Positions 17,998 to 27,135 of a stretch of 64,000 nucleotides of DNA are shown in pieces. The translations under genes were made by a program, and so were the position numbers. The stretch lies in contig JAXMCE010000004.1 of assembly GCA_046349515.1 (NCBI GenBank), positions 219,429 to 283,428 of the forward strand, written 5' to 3'. Origin of the DNA: JBGPGW01 sp046349515 (GTDB taxonomy: Bacteria > Pseudomonadota > Alphaproteobacteria > CADEGL01). Each line of letters opens with the position of its first letter. Position 1 is the stretch's first letter. The notes under the pieces are model-generated. The model did not search any database. It was not told the origin of the DNA and worked only from the letters and a program-made list of their open reading frames with translations.

Positions 17998-19371
17998 TTG
18001 AAACCCCACCGGTTTACCGCCACGGCCTTTGCCCTCGCCCTATGCGCCGTGGTCCCCTTGGCCGCCGCCGCCCAGCAGGCTCCCCAGCTGCCGACCGGCG
18101 TCTCGACCCTGGCACCGCTCGTGAAGGAGGTGACGCCCGCGGTCGTCAACATCGCGGTCAAGTCGAAGCAGCCCATCGAGGACAATCCGCTTCTCAAAGA
18201 CCCCTTCCTTCGCCGGTTCTTCGAGATGCCCAACCAAAACCAGCCGGCCGAGCGGCAGGCCCAATCCGTCGGGTCGGGCGTGATCGTCGATTCCAAGAAG
18301 GGCTACATCCTGACCAACCACCACGTGATCAACAACGCGACCGAGATCGTCATCACCCTCAAGGACCAGCGCCAATTGAAGGCGAAGCTCGTGGGCAGCG
18401 ACCCCGAGACGGATATCGCCGTCCTTCAGGTCGAGCCGGACAATCTGAGCCAGGTCAACTTCGGTGATTCGGAGAAGATCGAGGTCGGCGACTTCGTGGT
18501 CGCCATCGGCAACCCGTTCGGTCTCGGCCAGACGGTCACGGCAGGCATCGTCTCGGCGCTCGGCCGAAGCGGCCTCGGCATCGAAGGCTATGAGGATTTC
18601 ATCCAGACCGACGCCTCGATCAATCCCGGCAACTCGGGCGGCGCCCTCCTAACGCTCAAAGGCGAGATTATCGGCATCAACACCGCCATCATCGGACCTG
18701 CCGGCGGCAATATCGGCATCGGGTTCGCCGTGCCGATCAACATGGCGCGCGCGGTGATGGACCAGATCCTGACTCATGGCGAAGTCCGGCGCGGCCGGAT
18801 CGGCGTCGCGGTTCAGGACCTGACGCCCGACATCGCCCAGGCGCTCAAGCTCGACAAGACCACGGGCGCCCTCATCAACCGCGTCGAGCCCAATTCGCCG
18901 GCCGACAAGGCGGGCCTCAAGGCGGGTGACGTCGTGACGTCCATCGGTGGCAAGTCCGTGCGCGGTGGCGCCGACCTTCGCAACCGCATCGGGCTCCTGA
19001 GGGTCGGCGAGAAGGCCGAACTCCAGGTCGTGCGCGAGAAGGCCGTCAAGACGGTCTTCGTGCAAGTCGGCCAGCGCGAGCAGCAGAAGGCCGAGGCCAC
19101 GGAGGGTATTCCTCGTCTCGCGGGCGCCACCTTCAGCGCGGTCGAGCGCAGCGCCCAACCCAACCGGCCGAAGGGCGTGGCGGTCGCGAGCGTCGAGCCC
19201 AACAGCCCGGCCGCGGCGAACGGACTTCGCGCTGGCGACGTCATCATGGCCGTCAATCGCCAGCCGGTTGAGACGGTCGACGCGCTGACCAAGGCGGCCA
19301 AAGCCGCGCGCGGCCCCTTGGCCCTCAACATCCTTCGCGGCGAGAGCCGGATGGTGCTTATCGTCCAGTAG
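17998..19371 (+). CDS. degQ: Periplasmic serine endoprotease/chaperone, Do/DegQ family
   Basis: About 457 aa from a TTG start at 17998 with AAAGGAGA 6 nt upstream; this start gives a proper signal peptide (KPHRFTATAFALALCAVVPLA, cut after AAA). Trypsin-like domain with His109 (LTNHHVI), Asp139 (PETDIAVL) and Ser213 (NPGNSGGAL), then two PDZ domains (about residues 275-360 and 380-457). Degrades or refolds damaged envelope proteins. It is divergent from groESL with back-to-back promoters, pairing cytosolic and envelope protein quality control. Which member of DegP/DegQ/DegS it is cannot be settled; two PDZ domains exclude DegS. Followed by a strong terminator. Confidence 0.93.
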   Translation: MKPHRFTATAFALALCAVVPLAAAAQQAPQLPTGVSTLAPLVKEVTPAVVNIAVKSKQPIEDNPLLKDPFLRRFFEMPNQNQPAERQAQSVGSGVIVDSKKGYILTNHHVINNATEIVITLKDQRQLKAKLVGSDPETDIAVLQVEPDNLSQVNFGDSEKIEVGDFVVAIGNPFGLGQTVTAGIVSALGRSGLGIEGYEDFIQTDASINPGNSGGALLTLKGEIIGINTAIIGPAGGNIGIGFAVPINMARAVMDQILTHGEVRRGRIGVAVQDLTPDIAQALKLDKTTGALINRVEPNSPADKAGLKAGDVVTSIGGKSVRGGADLRNRIGLLRVGEKAELQVVREKAVKTVFVQVGQREQQKAEATEGIPRLAGATFSAVERSAQPNRPKGVAVASVEPNSPAAANGLRAGDVIMAVNRQPVETVDALTKAAKAARGPLALNILRGESRMVLIVQ

Positions 19372-19417
19372 GGGGACAGCCGGCTCAGGTACCATCCGCC
19401 CCCTATTCCCGGTAAGG

Positions 19418-19458
19418 TTCGCCGCGGGATGCCCAAGCATCCCGCGGCGAATCGTTTT
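19418..19458 (+). terminator. Intrinsic terminator after the Deg protease gene
   Basis: Perfect 14 bp stem (TTCGCCGCGGGATG and its complement) with a 6 nt loop CCCAAG, followed by TCGTTTT. It lies 47 bp after the protease stop and 12 bp before the next ATG, so it insulates the downstream dioxygenase gene, which would then need its own promoter or read-through. Confidence 0.88.
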
Positions 19459-19469
19459 CAGGACCAGCC

Positions 19470-20321
19470 ATGGCCAACACGTCGACCAGCAACCTGCGTG
19501 CGGATTTCGAGCGCGACGGCTACTCGCGTCCGGTGCCGGTCTTGAGCGCGAGCGAGGTCGAGCATTACCGGAGCCGGCTCGAGGAATTCGAGCGGCGATT
19601 TCCCGACGACAGGCGCAAGATCAAGACCAAGGCCCACTTGCTGTGCCCGTGGGTCGATGCGCTCGCCCGCCATCCGCGCATCCTCGATGCCTTCGAAGAC
19701 CTCATCGGCCCCGATATCCTGTGCTACAGCATGGCGTTCCGCGTGAAAGAGCCGGACAAGCGCACCTTCGCCGGCTGGCACCAGGACAGCGCCTATCTCC
19801 GCATCCGACCGACGCTCGTGCTCGCGGCTCTCGCACTCTCGCCTTGCGGGTTGGAGCAAGGCTGCCTCACCGTCCTCCCCGGCACGCATAAGGGGCCCCT
19901 GCTCAGCCACGTCGAATCGGCAGACGAGGACAGCATCCTTGCGCGGGGACAATCGATCACTTCCCCTCTCGACACGAGCGGCGCCGTGGACCTTGCGCTT
20001 CAGCCAGGCGAGCTCGCCTTTTTCCACTACAACATCGTGCACGGCTCGCGGCCCAACCGCTCGAATGAGCGCCGCATCATGCTTCTCGTCGAGATGATGC
20101 CGACGAGCGCCTACCAGGACGGCGGGCGAGAATCGGCCATGTTGGTGCGCGGGATCGACCGCTTCGCCCATTTCGAGCGCGACCGGCCGGCCGTGGTCGA
20201 ATGCGGCGAGGACGAGCGGACAGCCTGGCAGAATGCGGTCTCGCTCCGTGCCAAGACCCTGTTCGAGGGCAGCGCGCTCCGCGTGAGCGAGGCCTATGGC
20301 GGGCGGGCCCGACCCACCTGA
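19470..20321 (+). CDS. PhyH-family Fe(II)/2-oxoglutarate dioxygenase (distinct subgroup)
   Basis: 283 aa. Iron ligands in FAGWHQDSAYL (His-x-Asp) and NIVHGSRPNRSN; the following NERRIMLLVEMMPT supplies the co-substrate Arg. It lacks the GHGLKPGDxMD C-terminal signature of the three tandem PhyH genes at 8.6-11.3 kb and is only distantly related to them. It resembles secondary-metabolite and small-molecule hydroxylases of the family. Single gene between the protease terminator and a convergent aldo/keto reductase. Substrate unknown. Confidence 0.82.
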   Translation: MANTSTSNLRADFERDGYSRPVPVLSASEVEHYRSRLEEFERRFPDDRRKIKTKAHLLCPWVDALARHPRILDAFEDLIGPDILCYSMAFRVKEPDKRTFAGWHQDSAYLRIRPTLVLAALALSPCGLEQGCLTVLPGTHKGPLLSHVESADEDSILARGQSITSPLDTSGAVDLALQPGELAFFHYNIVHGSRPNRSNERRIMLLVEMMPTSAYQDGGRESAMLVRGIDRFAHFERDRPAVVECGEDERTAWQNAVSLRAKTLFEGSALRVSEAYGGRARPT

Positions 20322-20333
20322 CGGCCGATCGCC

Positions 20334-21182
20334 TCAGTTGTTCCAGAGATCGAACGTACCCTGAGGAGGGCGCGGATAGTCACGGTCGAGGGCGGCGAGA
20401 TCCTCGGCCGTCAAGGTCAAGTCGAGCGCATGCAGGTTCTCGCGCACATGCGCCGGGTTCGAGGCCTTGGGGATCGTCACGACGTTCGGGTCGCGGAGCG
20501 TCCAGGCCAGCGCGATGCACATGGGCGAGACGCCGTGCCGTCGCGCGACCTCCGCGAGACCCGGGCGCGGCTTCAGAAATCCCTCTTCGAGCGGCGTGTA
20601 GGCCATCACCGCGATCTGGCGCTTGGCGTGCCACGCGCCGAGGCCGTTGTCGAGCGATCGGCGCACGAGGCTGTAGCGGAGCTGGTTGACCGCGACGTCA
20701 GGGCCATGGGCCATCGCCTCCGAACGCTCCATGTCCGGCTGGTCGAAGTTGCTCAATCCGAAGTGGCGGATCTTGCCGGCCTGCTTCAGCCGGTGAAACG
20801 CCTCGAGCGTGTCCTCGTGCGGATGGGGCCCGCCGCGGTTGTGGAGCAAGTAGAGGTCGATCCAATCCGTGCGCATGCGCTTCAAGCTCGCTTCGGCCGC
20901 GCGCACCGTGCCATCCCGTGACGCGTTGGTCTGGTGCACCTTGGTCACGATGAACACCTTGTCGCGCCGACCGGCGACCGCTTCGCCTGCGATCTCCTCC
21001 GCAACGCCCGAGGCGTAGATCTCCGCGCTGTCGATGAGCGTCATGCCGAGGTCGATCCCGAGTTGAAGTGCCTTGACTTCGTCCTTCCGGCGCTGGGGAT
21101 CGTCTCCCATTTTCCACGTGCCGAGACCCAAGGCCGGCATCGTGCAGCCTCCGCGCGCATGAACCATCCGCATCGTCATCAT
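20334..21182 (-). CDS. Aldo/keto reductase
   Basis: 282 aa TIM-barrel NAD(P)H-dependent oxidoreductase. The catalytic tetrad is visible: Asp and Tyr in LIDSAEIYASG, Lys in VFIVTKVH and His in IDLYLLHNRGG. The C-terminal cofactor loop is TIPKASNPAHVREN. Start at ATG 21182 behind GGGGGACG; a longer reading frame upstream is open but lacks family similarity. It is the last gene of a leftward block; the molybdenum hydroxylase subunit gene ends 34 bp upstream. Reduces an aldehyde or ketone; substrate unknown. Confidence 0.9.
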   Translation of the reverse strand: MMTMRMVHARGGCTMPALGLGTWKMGDDPQRRKDEVKALQLGIDLGMTLIDSAEIYASGVAEEIAGEAVAGRRDKVFIVTKVHQTNASRDGTVRAAEASLKRMRTDWIDLYLLHNRGGPHPHEDTLEAFHRLKQAGKIRHFGLSNFDQPDMERSEAMAHGPDVAVNQLRYSLVRRSLDNGLGAWHAKRQIAVMAYTPLEEGFLKPRPGLAEVARRHGVSPMCIALAWTLRDPNVVTIPKASNPAHVRENLHALDLTLTAEDLAALDRDYPRPPQGTFDLWNN

Positions 21183-21216
21183 CGTCCCCCGTCGTTTCCG
21201 TTCACGGCCGGCCCGT

Positions 21217-23571
21217 TCAGCCGCGCGCCGCGGCAATGGCGGCCCAGACCTTGGCCGGCGTCGCGGGCAGCTCGACATGCCGCACGCCGAGATGCGAGAG
21301 TGCGTCAGCCACGGCATTGGCAAGGGCCGGCACGGCCCCGATCGTGCCGCTCTCGCCGGCCGACTTGATGCCGAGCGCGTTCGTCGGGCTCACGGTCTCG
21401 TGGCGCCCCAGGCTGAACATGGGCAGGTCGCCCGCGCGGGGCATGGCGTAATCCATGAAGCTGCCCGCGAGGACCTGGCCCGTGCCGTGGTCGATCGCCA
21501 CCTCCTCCATGAGCGCCTGGCCAATGCCCTGGCCAAGGCCGCCATGGACCTGGCCTTCGACGACCATCGGGTTGATGATGGCGCCGCAATCGTCCACGAC
21601 GAAATAGTCGCGCAAGGTGACCCGTCCCGTCTCCGGATCGATGAGCACGACCGCCATATGCATGCCGGACGCGCAGGTGGGAGCCACAGGATCGAAGAAC
21701 ACCACTTCCTCGAGACCAAGCTCGACGCCGGCAGGAAATTTGTGGCCGCGATAGGCCGTCTTCACCACATCCGTGAACGTCACGCGGCGATCGGTTCCCT
21801 TGATGACGAAGTCGCCGTTCTCGCGGACGAGGTCGGCTTCCGCGCACTCGAGGAGATGCGCCGCGATCTTCCGGCATTTTTCGACGATGCGGTCGGCGCC
21901 GCGCACGACGGCCATGCCGGTCGTAAGCGTCGAGCGCGAGGCATAGGCGCCGTGGCCGAAGGTCACGCGGTCGGTGTCGCCTTCGACGACCTCGACGTCG
22001 TCGATCGGCACGTCGAGCCGCGTGGCGACGACCTGGGCAAAGGTGGTCGCGTGGCCCTGGCCATGCGAGTGGGAGCCGGAGAACACCGTGACCTTGCCGG
22101 TCGGATGGACTCGGACGGTCGCCGAATCGAAACCGCTCGAGCGCGTATAGATGGCCCCGGCCTTCTCGCTCGGCGCGCCCATGACGTCGACGAACGACGT
22201 CATGCCGATGCCGAGGAAGACGTTCTTCTCTCGCAACCGCTTCTGCTCGGCGCGGAGCGCATCGTAGTTCGCGAGCGCCTTGAGCTTCGCGAGAAGTGCT
22301 GGCGGATCGCTCGTGTCGTAGGTGAGGCCAGTCGGGCTGCGGTAGGGAAAGCGGTCGCTGGGGATGAGGTTTTTCTCCCTGAGCGCGATGGGATCGAGGC
22401 CCAGCTTCCGCGCCGCCAAGTCGATGAGGCGCTCGAGCACCGTGAACGCCTCCGGACGGCCAGCACCCCGATAGGCGTGGACAGGCGAGGTGTTCGTGTA
22501 GACGCCGCGCACGCGGCAAAAGATGGCCGGCGTCGTGTAGAGGCTGCTGAACGCGGCACCGTAGAAATAGCCAGGGATGCTCGCGCCCCGATGGGTGACA
22601 TAGGCGCCGAGGCACGCGACGGTGTCGACCGAGAGCGCGAGGAAGCGGCCGTCCGCATCGAGCGCGAGACGCGCGCGGCTGAAATGGTCGCGTGCGCCGG
22701 CATCGCTCAGGAGCCCCTCCGACCGCGTCGCGGCCCAGCGAACCGGGCGGCCGACCAGCTTCGAGCCCCACAGCACGAGCGGTTCCTCGGAATAATCCGG
22801 GAGCTTCATGCCGAACCCGCCGCCGACATCGGGCGCCACGACGCGAATCTTGTGCTCGGGATGGCGAAGGGAGTTCTCCGCGAGCGAGAGGCGCAACATG
22901 TGGGGCGATTGGTGCGATGCCCAGAGCGTGTAGCGGTCATCGCCCGCGTCGTAGTGGCCCAAGAGCGTGCGCGGCTCGATCGAGTTGGCAGTCACCCGGT
23001 TGTTGACCAGCTCGATCTCGACCACATGGGGCGCTTTGGCGATGATGGCGTCGATCGCCGCCTTCTCGCCCATCTCGGTCACGAAGCAGAGATTGTCGGG
23101 CAGATGGGCGTGGACGCGCGGGGCGCCCGGTTCGAGCGTGCGTCGCACCTCGGTCGAGGAGGGCAGCAGCTCGTAATCGACGTCGATCGCTTCGATGGCA
23201 TCGAGCGCCTGGGCGCGCGTCTCCGCGACCGCCATGGCCACCGTGTCGCCGACGAAACACACCTCATCCCGGCACAGGACCGGCCGGGTCAAGTGGGGCC
23301 TGTCGACACCGTCGGCTGATGGAATCTTGGCCCAGAGCGGAAATTCGCCGAGCCCGGCCTTCTCCCAATCGGCCGCGGTGACGACGGCGAGGACGCCCGG
23401 GAGCGCACGCGCGCGATCCGTCCTGACCGCGCGAATGCGCGCATGGGCGTGGGGCGAACGGAGGAAGGCGGCATGCGTGACATCGGACGCCTTCACGTCA
23501 TCGACATAGCGGCCGCGGCCGGTCAGAAGCCGATAATCCTCGCGCCGCTTGATGGGCTGTCCGACATACAT
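21217..23571 (-). CDS. Molybdopterin-binding large subunit, xanthine dehydrogenase / CoxL form II family
   Basis: 784 aa with GGGGGAGG before ATG 23571. Domain order is the Ald_Xan_dh_C N-terminal domain (residues about 15-130), then the molybdenum-cofactor domain. The loop AYRGAGR at residues 366-372 is the form II signature, distinct from AYRCSFR of true aerobic CO dehydrogenase, so CO oxidation is unlikely. GGGFGMK (250-256) and GQGHATTFAQ are cofactor contacts. The catalytic Glu is in SAGESGTIGAVPALANAV. Such enzymes hydroxylate aldehydes or N-heterocycles and normally work with FAD (CoxM-like) and 2Fe-2S (CoxS-like) subunits; neither is adjacent, so partners must be elsewhere. Confidence 0.9.
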   Translation of the reverse strand: MYVGQPIKRREDYRLLTGRGRYVDDVKASDVTHAAFLRSPHAHARIRAVRTDRARALPGVLAVVTAADWEKAGLGEFPLWAKIPSADGVDRPHLTRPVLCRDEVCFVGDTVAMAVAETRAQALDAIEAIDVDYELLPSSTEVRRTLEPGAPRVHAHLPDNLCFVTEMGEKAAIDAIIAKAPHVVEIELVNNRVTANSIEPRTLLGHYDAGDDRYTLWASHQSPHMLRLSLAENSLRHPEHKIRVVAPDVGGGFGMKLPDYSEEPLVLWGSKLVGRPVRWAATRSEGLLSDAGARDHFSRARLALDADGRFLALSVDTVACLGAYVTHRGASIPGYFYGAAFSSLYTTPAIFCRVRGVYTNTSPVHAYRGAGRPEAFTVLERLIDLAARKLGLDPIALREKNLIPSDRFPYRSPTGLTYDTSDPPALLAKLKALANYDALRAEQKRLREKNVFLGIGMTSFVDVMGAPSEKAGAIYTRSSGFDSATVRVHPTGKVTVFSGSHSHGQGHATTFAQVVATRLDVPIDDVEVVEGDTDRVTFGHGAYASRSTLTTGMAVVRGADRIVEKCRKIAAHLLECAEADLVRENGDFVIKGTDRRVTFTDVVKTAYRGHKFPAGVELGLEEVVFFDPVAPTCASGMHMAVVLIDPETGRVTLRDYFVVDDCGAIINPMVVEGQVHGGLGQGIGQALMEEVAIDHGTGQVLAGSFMDYAMPRAGDLPMFSLGRHETVSPTNALGIKSAGESGTIGAVPALANAVADALSHLGVRHVELPATPAKVWAAIAAARG

Positions 23572-23656
23572 GAAGAGCCTCCCCCTCGCCCGACCCGTCC
23601 CGCCAGCCCAGACTATTGCAGCGAGTGCGCGAGCGCGACTGTTAGATGGGTGCCGG

Positions 23657-24355
23657 TCAATCGGACCCCGGTCGGATGGTAAGGTCGTCAAAAAGCGTCA
23701 CGCTGTCGGACTTGGTCCAGAGGCCGACCCGCCCCGGGGCCGACAGCTGGCCGTCGCGCGCCTCGAACAACGGCGCGCCGTTCCAGACCACATAAAAGCG
23801 GTCCCCCTCCACCTTGATGCGCAAGGTCTGCCATTCCTCCGCCCGAACCTTGGTGCGCGTGCCGGCGAAGAACGTCGCCATCCCGCCGATGACGCGATAG
23901 AGGCGCACGGTCTGCTCGAGCGCGTTGACCCCAACGACGTAGTAGTTGCGCGCATCGGTCGCGCGTACGATCAAGCCACCGGACTGGTCGGCCTCGCCGG
24001 CGACGAGCTTCAGCCGCACGCTGACATCGAGATTCCGGGCACGGAAGCCGTCATAGAGGCAGACGGGAAACCGCTGGCCGGTCCGATCGGTGCTGATCTG
24101 TCCCAGCACGTTCCGCCGCGAGGGATCGGCCGGATCGGTCTCGACGATCCATTCGGCCGGCGGCCCCTCGCCTGTGAGGCCTAGGGTGAAGCCTGACGGG
24201 CTGGCGCCCAAGCTCATCGTGTCGAAATCGATGGTGATCGGAGCCGGATCGCCGGCGGCCGGAGCCCCCAGCCCGACGCCGAGGGCAAGCACAAGCGCAA
24301 GCCGCCGCGGGAACGCAATCTCGGTCGATCTCCTGGGGAGGTTGCCGTTGGCCAT
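23657..24355 (-). CDS. Secreted concanavalin-A-fold protein (DUF1080-like)
   Basis: 232 aa. An N-terminal signal peptide (RRLALVLALGVGLGAPAAG) precedes a single jelly-roll domain. GFRARNLDVSVRLKLVAGEADQSGGLIVRA, read in pieces, and WQTLRIKVEGDRFYVVWNG and APGRVGLWTKSDSVTLFDDL are typical of the concanavalin A-like/3-keto-disaccharide-hydrolase fold. No catalytic residue can be named. Located in the periplasm or outside. It lies 37 bp after the SDR gene in a leftward block that begins with a dipeptide-type ABC transporter. Confidence 0.7.
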   Translation of the reverse strand: MANGNLPRRSTEIAFPRRLALVLALGVGLGAPAAGDPAPITIDFDTMSLGASPSGFTLGLTGEGPPAEWIVETDPADPSRRNVLGQISTDRTGQRFPVCLYDGFRARNLDVSVRLKLVAGEADQSGGLIVRATDARNYYVVGVNALEQTVRLYRVIGGMATFFAGTRTKVRAEEWQTLRIKVEGDRFYVVWNGAPLFEARDGQLSAPGRVGLWTKSDSVTLFDDLTIRPGSD

Positions 24356-24392
24356 GTCCCGGACGAAAGGAGAGGTGGGCGCGCCGCCTTTG

Positions 24393-25127
24393 TCAGCTTA
24401 ACTTGTAGCCGCCGTCGATCTCCAGCACCGTCCCCGTCACATAGGCATTCTCCATCAGCATGAGGATGCCTTGGGCGATTTCCTCCGCGGTGCCCATGCG
24501 TGGGATCGGCAGAGGCTTGGTCTTGGCGGCAAGCGCCTGTCGCGTCTCGTCCGGCAGTGTCTCCATGAGCGGCGTGCCGATGAGGCCCGGCGCCATCACA
24601 TTGACGCGGAGCGGCGCCAGCTCCGCGGCAAGCGTCCGCGCGAGCGCCTCGATCGCAGCGTCTGCAGCCGCTACGCTCATGTAGCTCGGAATGGCTTTTC
24701 TGTGCGCCTGCCCCGTGATGAAGACGATCGACCCGCGCTCGCTCATGTGCGGCAGGGCATGGCGGACGCAGTACACCTGCGCCCAGAACTTGTTGACGAA
24801 GATCGCCTCGAACACACCCTGGCTCGTTTCGCGGAACCGCCCCATGCCCGCCCGGACCTTGGCATTGGGCGTCGCCGGCACGAGGATCGACAGGTGATCG
24901 AAGGTCGCGATATGCCGGAAGAAGGCCTCGACCGAGGCTTCTTCTGTCGCATCCAGGCGATAAGCCTCGATCCCGCCGCCGATCGAGCGCCGCGCGCGCT
25001 CGAGGCGCTCGGTCGACCGGCCCGCGATGACGACCTCCGCCCCGCGCGCGACCGCCGCCTTCGCCGTCGCAAGTCCGATGCCCGATGATCCCCCGATGAG
25101 AACGATCCGCTGGCCCTCAAGCGTCAT
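24393..25127 (-). CDS. Short-chain dehydrogenase/reductase-fold protein with a substituted active site
   Basis: 244 aa Rossmann protein. Cofactor loop IGGSSGIGLA (TGxxxGIG type) is present and the C-terminal half is normal (VNVMAPGLIGTPLME, VLEIDGGY). The family's catalytic residues are not: the NNAG segment reads VPATPN, and the YxxxK positions are Val152 and Asp156 (SVAAADAAIEAL); only a displaced Tyr149 remains. It is therefore an atypical SDR, possibly NAD-binding but with a different or no redox activity. Starts 21 bp after the ABC ATPase gene and probably belongs to that operon. Confidence 0.85.
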   Translation of the reverse strand: MTLEGQRIVLIGGSSGIGLATAKAAVARGAEVVIAGRSTERLERARRSIGGGIEAYRLDATEEASVEAFFRHIATFDHLSILVPATPNAKVRAGMGRFRETSQGVFEAIFVNKFWAQVYCVRHALPHMSERGSIVFITGQAHRKAIPSYMSVAAADAAIEALARTLAAELAPLRVNVMAPGLIGTPLMETLPDETRQALAAKTKPLPIPRMGTAEEIAQGILMLMENAYVTGTVLEIDGGYKLS

Positions 25128-25148
25128 GGCCGATGCCTGCGACGCGGC

Positions 25149-26159
25149 TCACGATCGCCGCCACTCATAGCAGGCGATGCTGTGGCCGCTCCTGACGTCC
25201 TCGAAGGGTGGGTGGGCGGACGCGCACCGCTCGACGCGGAGGGGACAGCGATTGTAGTAGCGGCAGCCCACGGTGTCGGTCGCGGGGTTGAAGGCCTCGC
25301 CCGCGACAGGGCTTTGCCCCTCAAGCGTCTCGGCGCTTTCATCGAGCGTGCCGAGGAGCGCCTTCGTATAGGGGTGCTTCGGCGCGGAGAAGATCTCTTC
25401 CGTCGGCGCCATCTCCAGCATCTTGCCGAAGTACATGACGCCGATGCGATGGCACAGGTAGCGCGCGACGCGCAGATCATGGGTGATGAAGATGATCGTG
25501 ATGTTGAGCGTCCGCTGAAGGTCCTTGAACAGGTTGAGGATCTGCGCGCGCACCGACACGTCGAGTTTCGAGACCGGCTCGTCCGCGACGACGAGCGCCG
25601 GCGACATGGTCAACGCCCGCGCGATCGCCACGCGCTGGAGCTGCCCGCCTGACATCTCATGGGGATAGCGGCTCTTGAAGTTCGCGGGAAGGCCGGCGCG
25701 CGAAAGCGCCTCGTCGATGCGCCTGTCGACCTCGTCGGACTTGCAGATCTCGTGGAGAAGCAGCGGCGTCGCGAGTGCCGTGCGCACGGTGTGCCGCGGG
25801 TTGAGCGAGGACAGAGGGTCCTGGAAGACCATCTGCAGATCGCGACGGTAGGGCTTGAGGCGCCGCTCGCCGAGATGGGTGATGTCGACGCCGTTGACCG
25901 CAATCGTGCCGGCGGCCGGCTCGTAGAGGCGCAAGATCGCCTTGCCGATCGTGGTCTTGCCGCTGCCCGACTCCCCGACGAGCCCCAGGACTTCGCCCTG
26001 CCGCACATCGAAGCTGACGTCGTCGACGGCCTTGAGGAAGCTCGGGCCCTTGGAGAGCGCGGCCGCGGCGCCCTGGCGCATCCGAAAGCGCACGAGGAGG
26101 TTGCGCACCGCGAGAAGCGGCGCATCGTTTCGCGATGTTCCGGCGTCAGGCATGGTCAT
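25149..26159 (-). CDS. dppF: Dipeptide/oligopeptide-type ABC transporter ATP-binding protein (DppF-like)
   Basis: About 336 aa. Walker A GESGSGKTT, Q-loop MVFQDP, signature MSGGQLQRV, Walker B LVVADEPVS and switch His in ITHDL. The C-terminal oligopeptide-ABC extension includes GCRYYNRCPLRVERC. In the Walker B region the usual LDVSVRAQILNLF follows, as in DppF. Start is either ATG 26159 or 26153, both overlapping the dppD-like stop, so translation is coupled. Last of five transporter genes (SBP-B-C-D-F). Confidence 0.93.
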   Translation of the reverse strand: MTMPDAGTSRNDAPLLAVRNLLVRFRMRQGAAAALSKGPSFLKAVDDVSFDVRQGEVLGLVGESGSGKTTIGKAILRLYEPAAGTIAVNGVDITHLGERRLKPYRRDLQMVFQDPLSSLNPRHTVRTALATPLLLHEICKSDEVDRRIDEALSRAGLPANFKSRYPHEMSGGQLQRVAIARALTMSPALVVADEPVSKLDVSVRAQILNLFKDLQRTLNITIIFITHDLRVARYLCHRIGVMYFGKMLEMAPTEEIFSAPKHPYTKALLGTLDESAETLEGQSPVAGEAFNPATDTVGCRYYNRCPLRVERCASAHPPFEDVRSGHSIACYEWRRS

Positions 26160-27135
26160 AGAGCACGCAACGCACGTTGCGCCCACCGCCGAGGTCGCTC
26201 ATGGCCGGTAACGCCGCCCGGCATTGCGGCTTGGCCGAGGCGCACCGCGGCTCGAAGAGGCAGCCGGGCGGCAGCTCGGTCGGGCTCGGCAGTTCGCCAG
26301 GGATTTCCTTCAAGCGGGCGGTCTTGGTGTCGAGCGCCAGGGCCGAGGCCAGGAGGCCCTGGGTATAGGGGTGCTTCGGCTCGGCGAACACTTGCTTCGT
26401 GGGCCCGGTTTCGACGATGCGTCCCGCATACATCACCGCGATCCTGTCGCACAGCATGTGCGCGATCGACATGTCGTGCGTGATGAAGAGGAAGGCGCAA
26501 TCGAGCCGCTTCTGGAGGTCGCGGAAGAGCCGCAGGATCTGCCGCTCCACGATGTTGTCGAGATTGGTCGTGGGCTCGTCCGCGACGATGAGGTCGGGCT
26601 CGAAGGCCAAGACCATGGCGATGAGCGTCCGCTGCAACATCCCGCCGGAGAGCTGGTGCGGAAACAGATGGAGCACGTTGGCCCCATGCGGGATGCCCAC
26701 ATCCTTGAGAAGGTCGATCGCGGCGCCTCGCCAATTCTTCGCGCGCTCCGCATGGGCCGTCGACTTCGACGCCGAGCGCTCGAAGATCTCTTTCAGGTGC
26801 CACTCGATCTTCTTCGCCGGATTGAAGGCGCCGACAGGGTCCTGGAAGACCATGGCGATGCGCCGCCCCCGGAGCTCGCGAAACGCGTCGGCCGAAAGAT
26901 CGAGAAGGTCGGTGCCGAGGAAATCGACGCGCTCGGCCCGGGTCACCGCGTTCTCCGGCAGAAGGCGAAGAATCGACATGCCGGTCACGGTCTTGCCCGA
27001 TCCCGATTCCCCGATGATGCCGACCATCTCGCCCTTGCGCACGTCGAGGTCGACCTCGCGCACGACCATCACAGTCCTGCCGCCCATGGTGAAGCCGGCT
27101 TCGAGCCCGCGGACGGAAAGGGTCACGTCGCTCAT
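26146..27135 (-). CDS. dppD: Dipeptide/oligopeptide-type ABC transporter ATP-binding protein (DppD-like)
   Basis: 329 aa. Walker A GESGSGKTV, Q-loop MVFQDP, signature LSGGMLQRT, Walker B LIVADEPTT, switch His in FITHDM, and the C-terminal oligopeptide extension with CLFEPRCASAKPQC. Start ATG 27135 overlaps the dppC-like stop (ATGA), indicating translational coupling. Pairs with the DppF-like ATPase to drive the two permeases. Confidence 0.93.
   Translation of the reverse strand: MSDVTLSVRGLEAGFTMGGRTVMVVREVDLDVRKGEMVGIIGESGSGKTVTGMSILRLLPENAVTRAERVDFLGTDLLDLSADAFRELRGRRIAMVFQDPVGAFNPAKKIEWHLKEIFERSASKSTAHAERAKNWRGAAIDLLKDVGIPHGANVLHLFPHQLSGGMLQRTLIAMVLAFEPDLIVADEPTTNLDNIVERQILRLFRDLQKRLDCAFLFITHDMSIAHMLCDRIAVMYAGRIVETGPTKQVFAEPKHPYTQGLLASALALDTKTARLKEIPGELPSPTELPPGCLFEPRCASAKPQCRAALPAMSDLGGGRNVRCVLYDHA

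Noticed and set aside
21217..23571. Aerobic carbon monoxide dehydrogenase (CoxL form I)
   Set aside because: The active-site loop is AYRGAGR, not AYRCSFR, and CoxM and CoxS genes are not adjacent.
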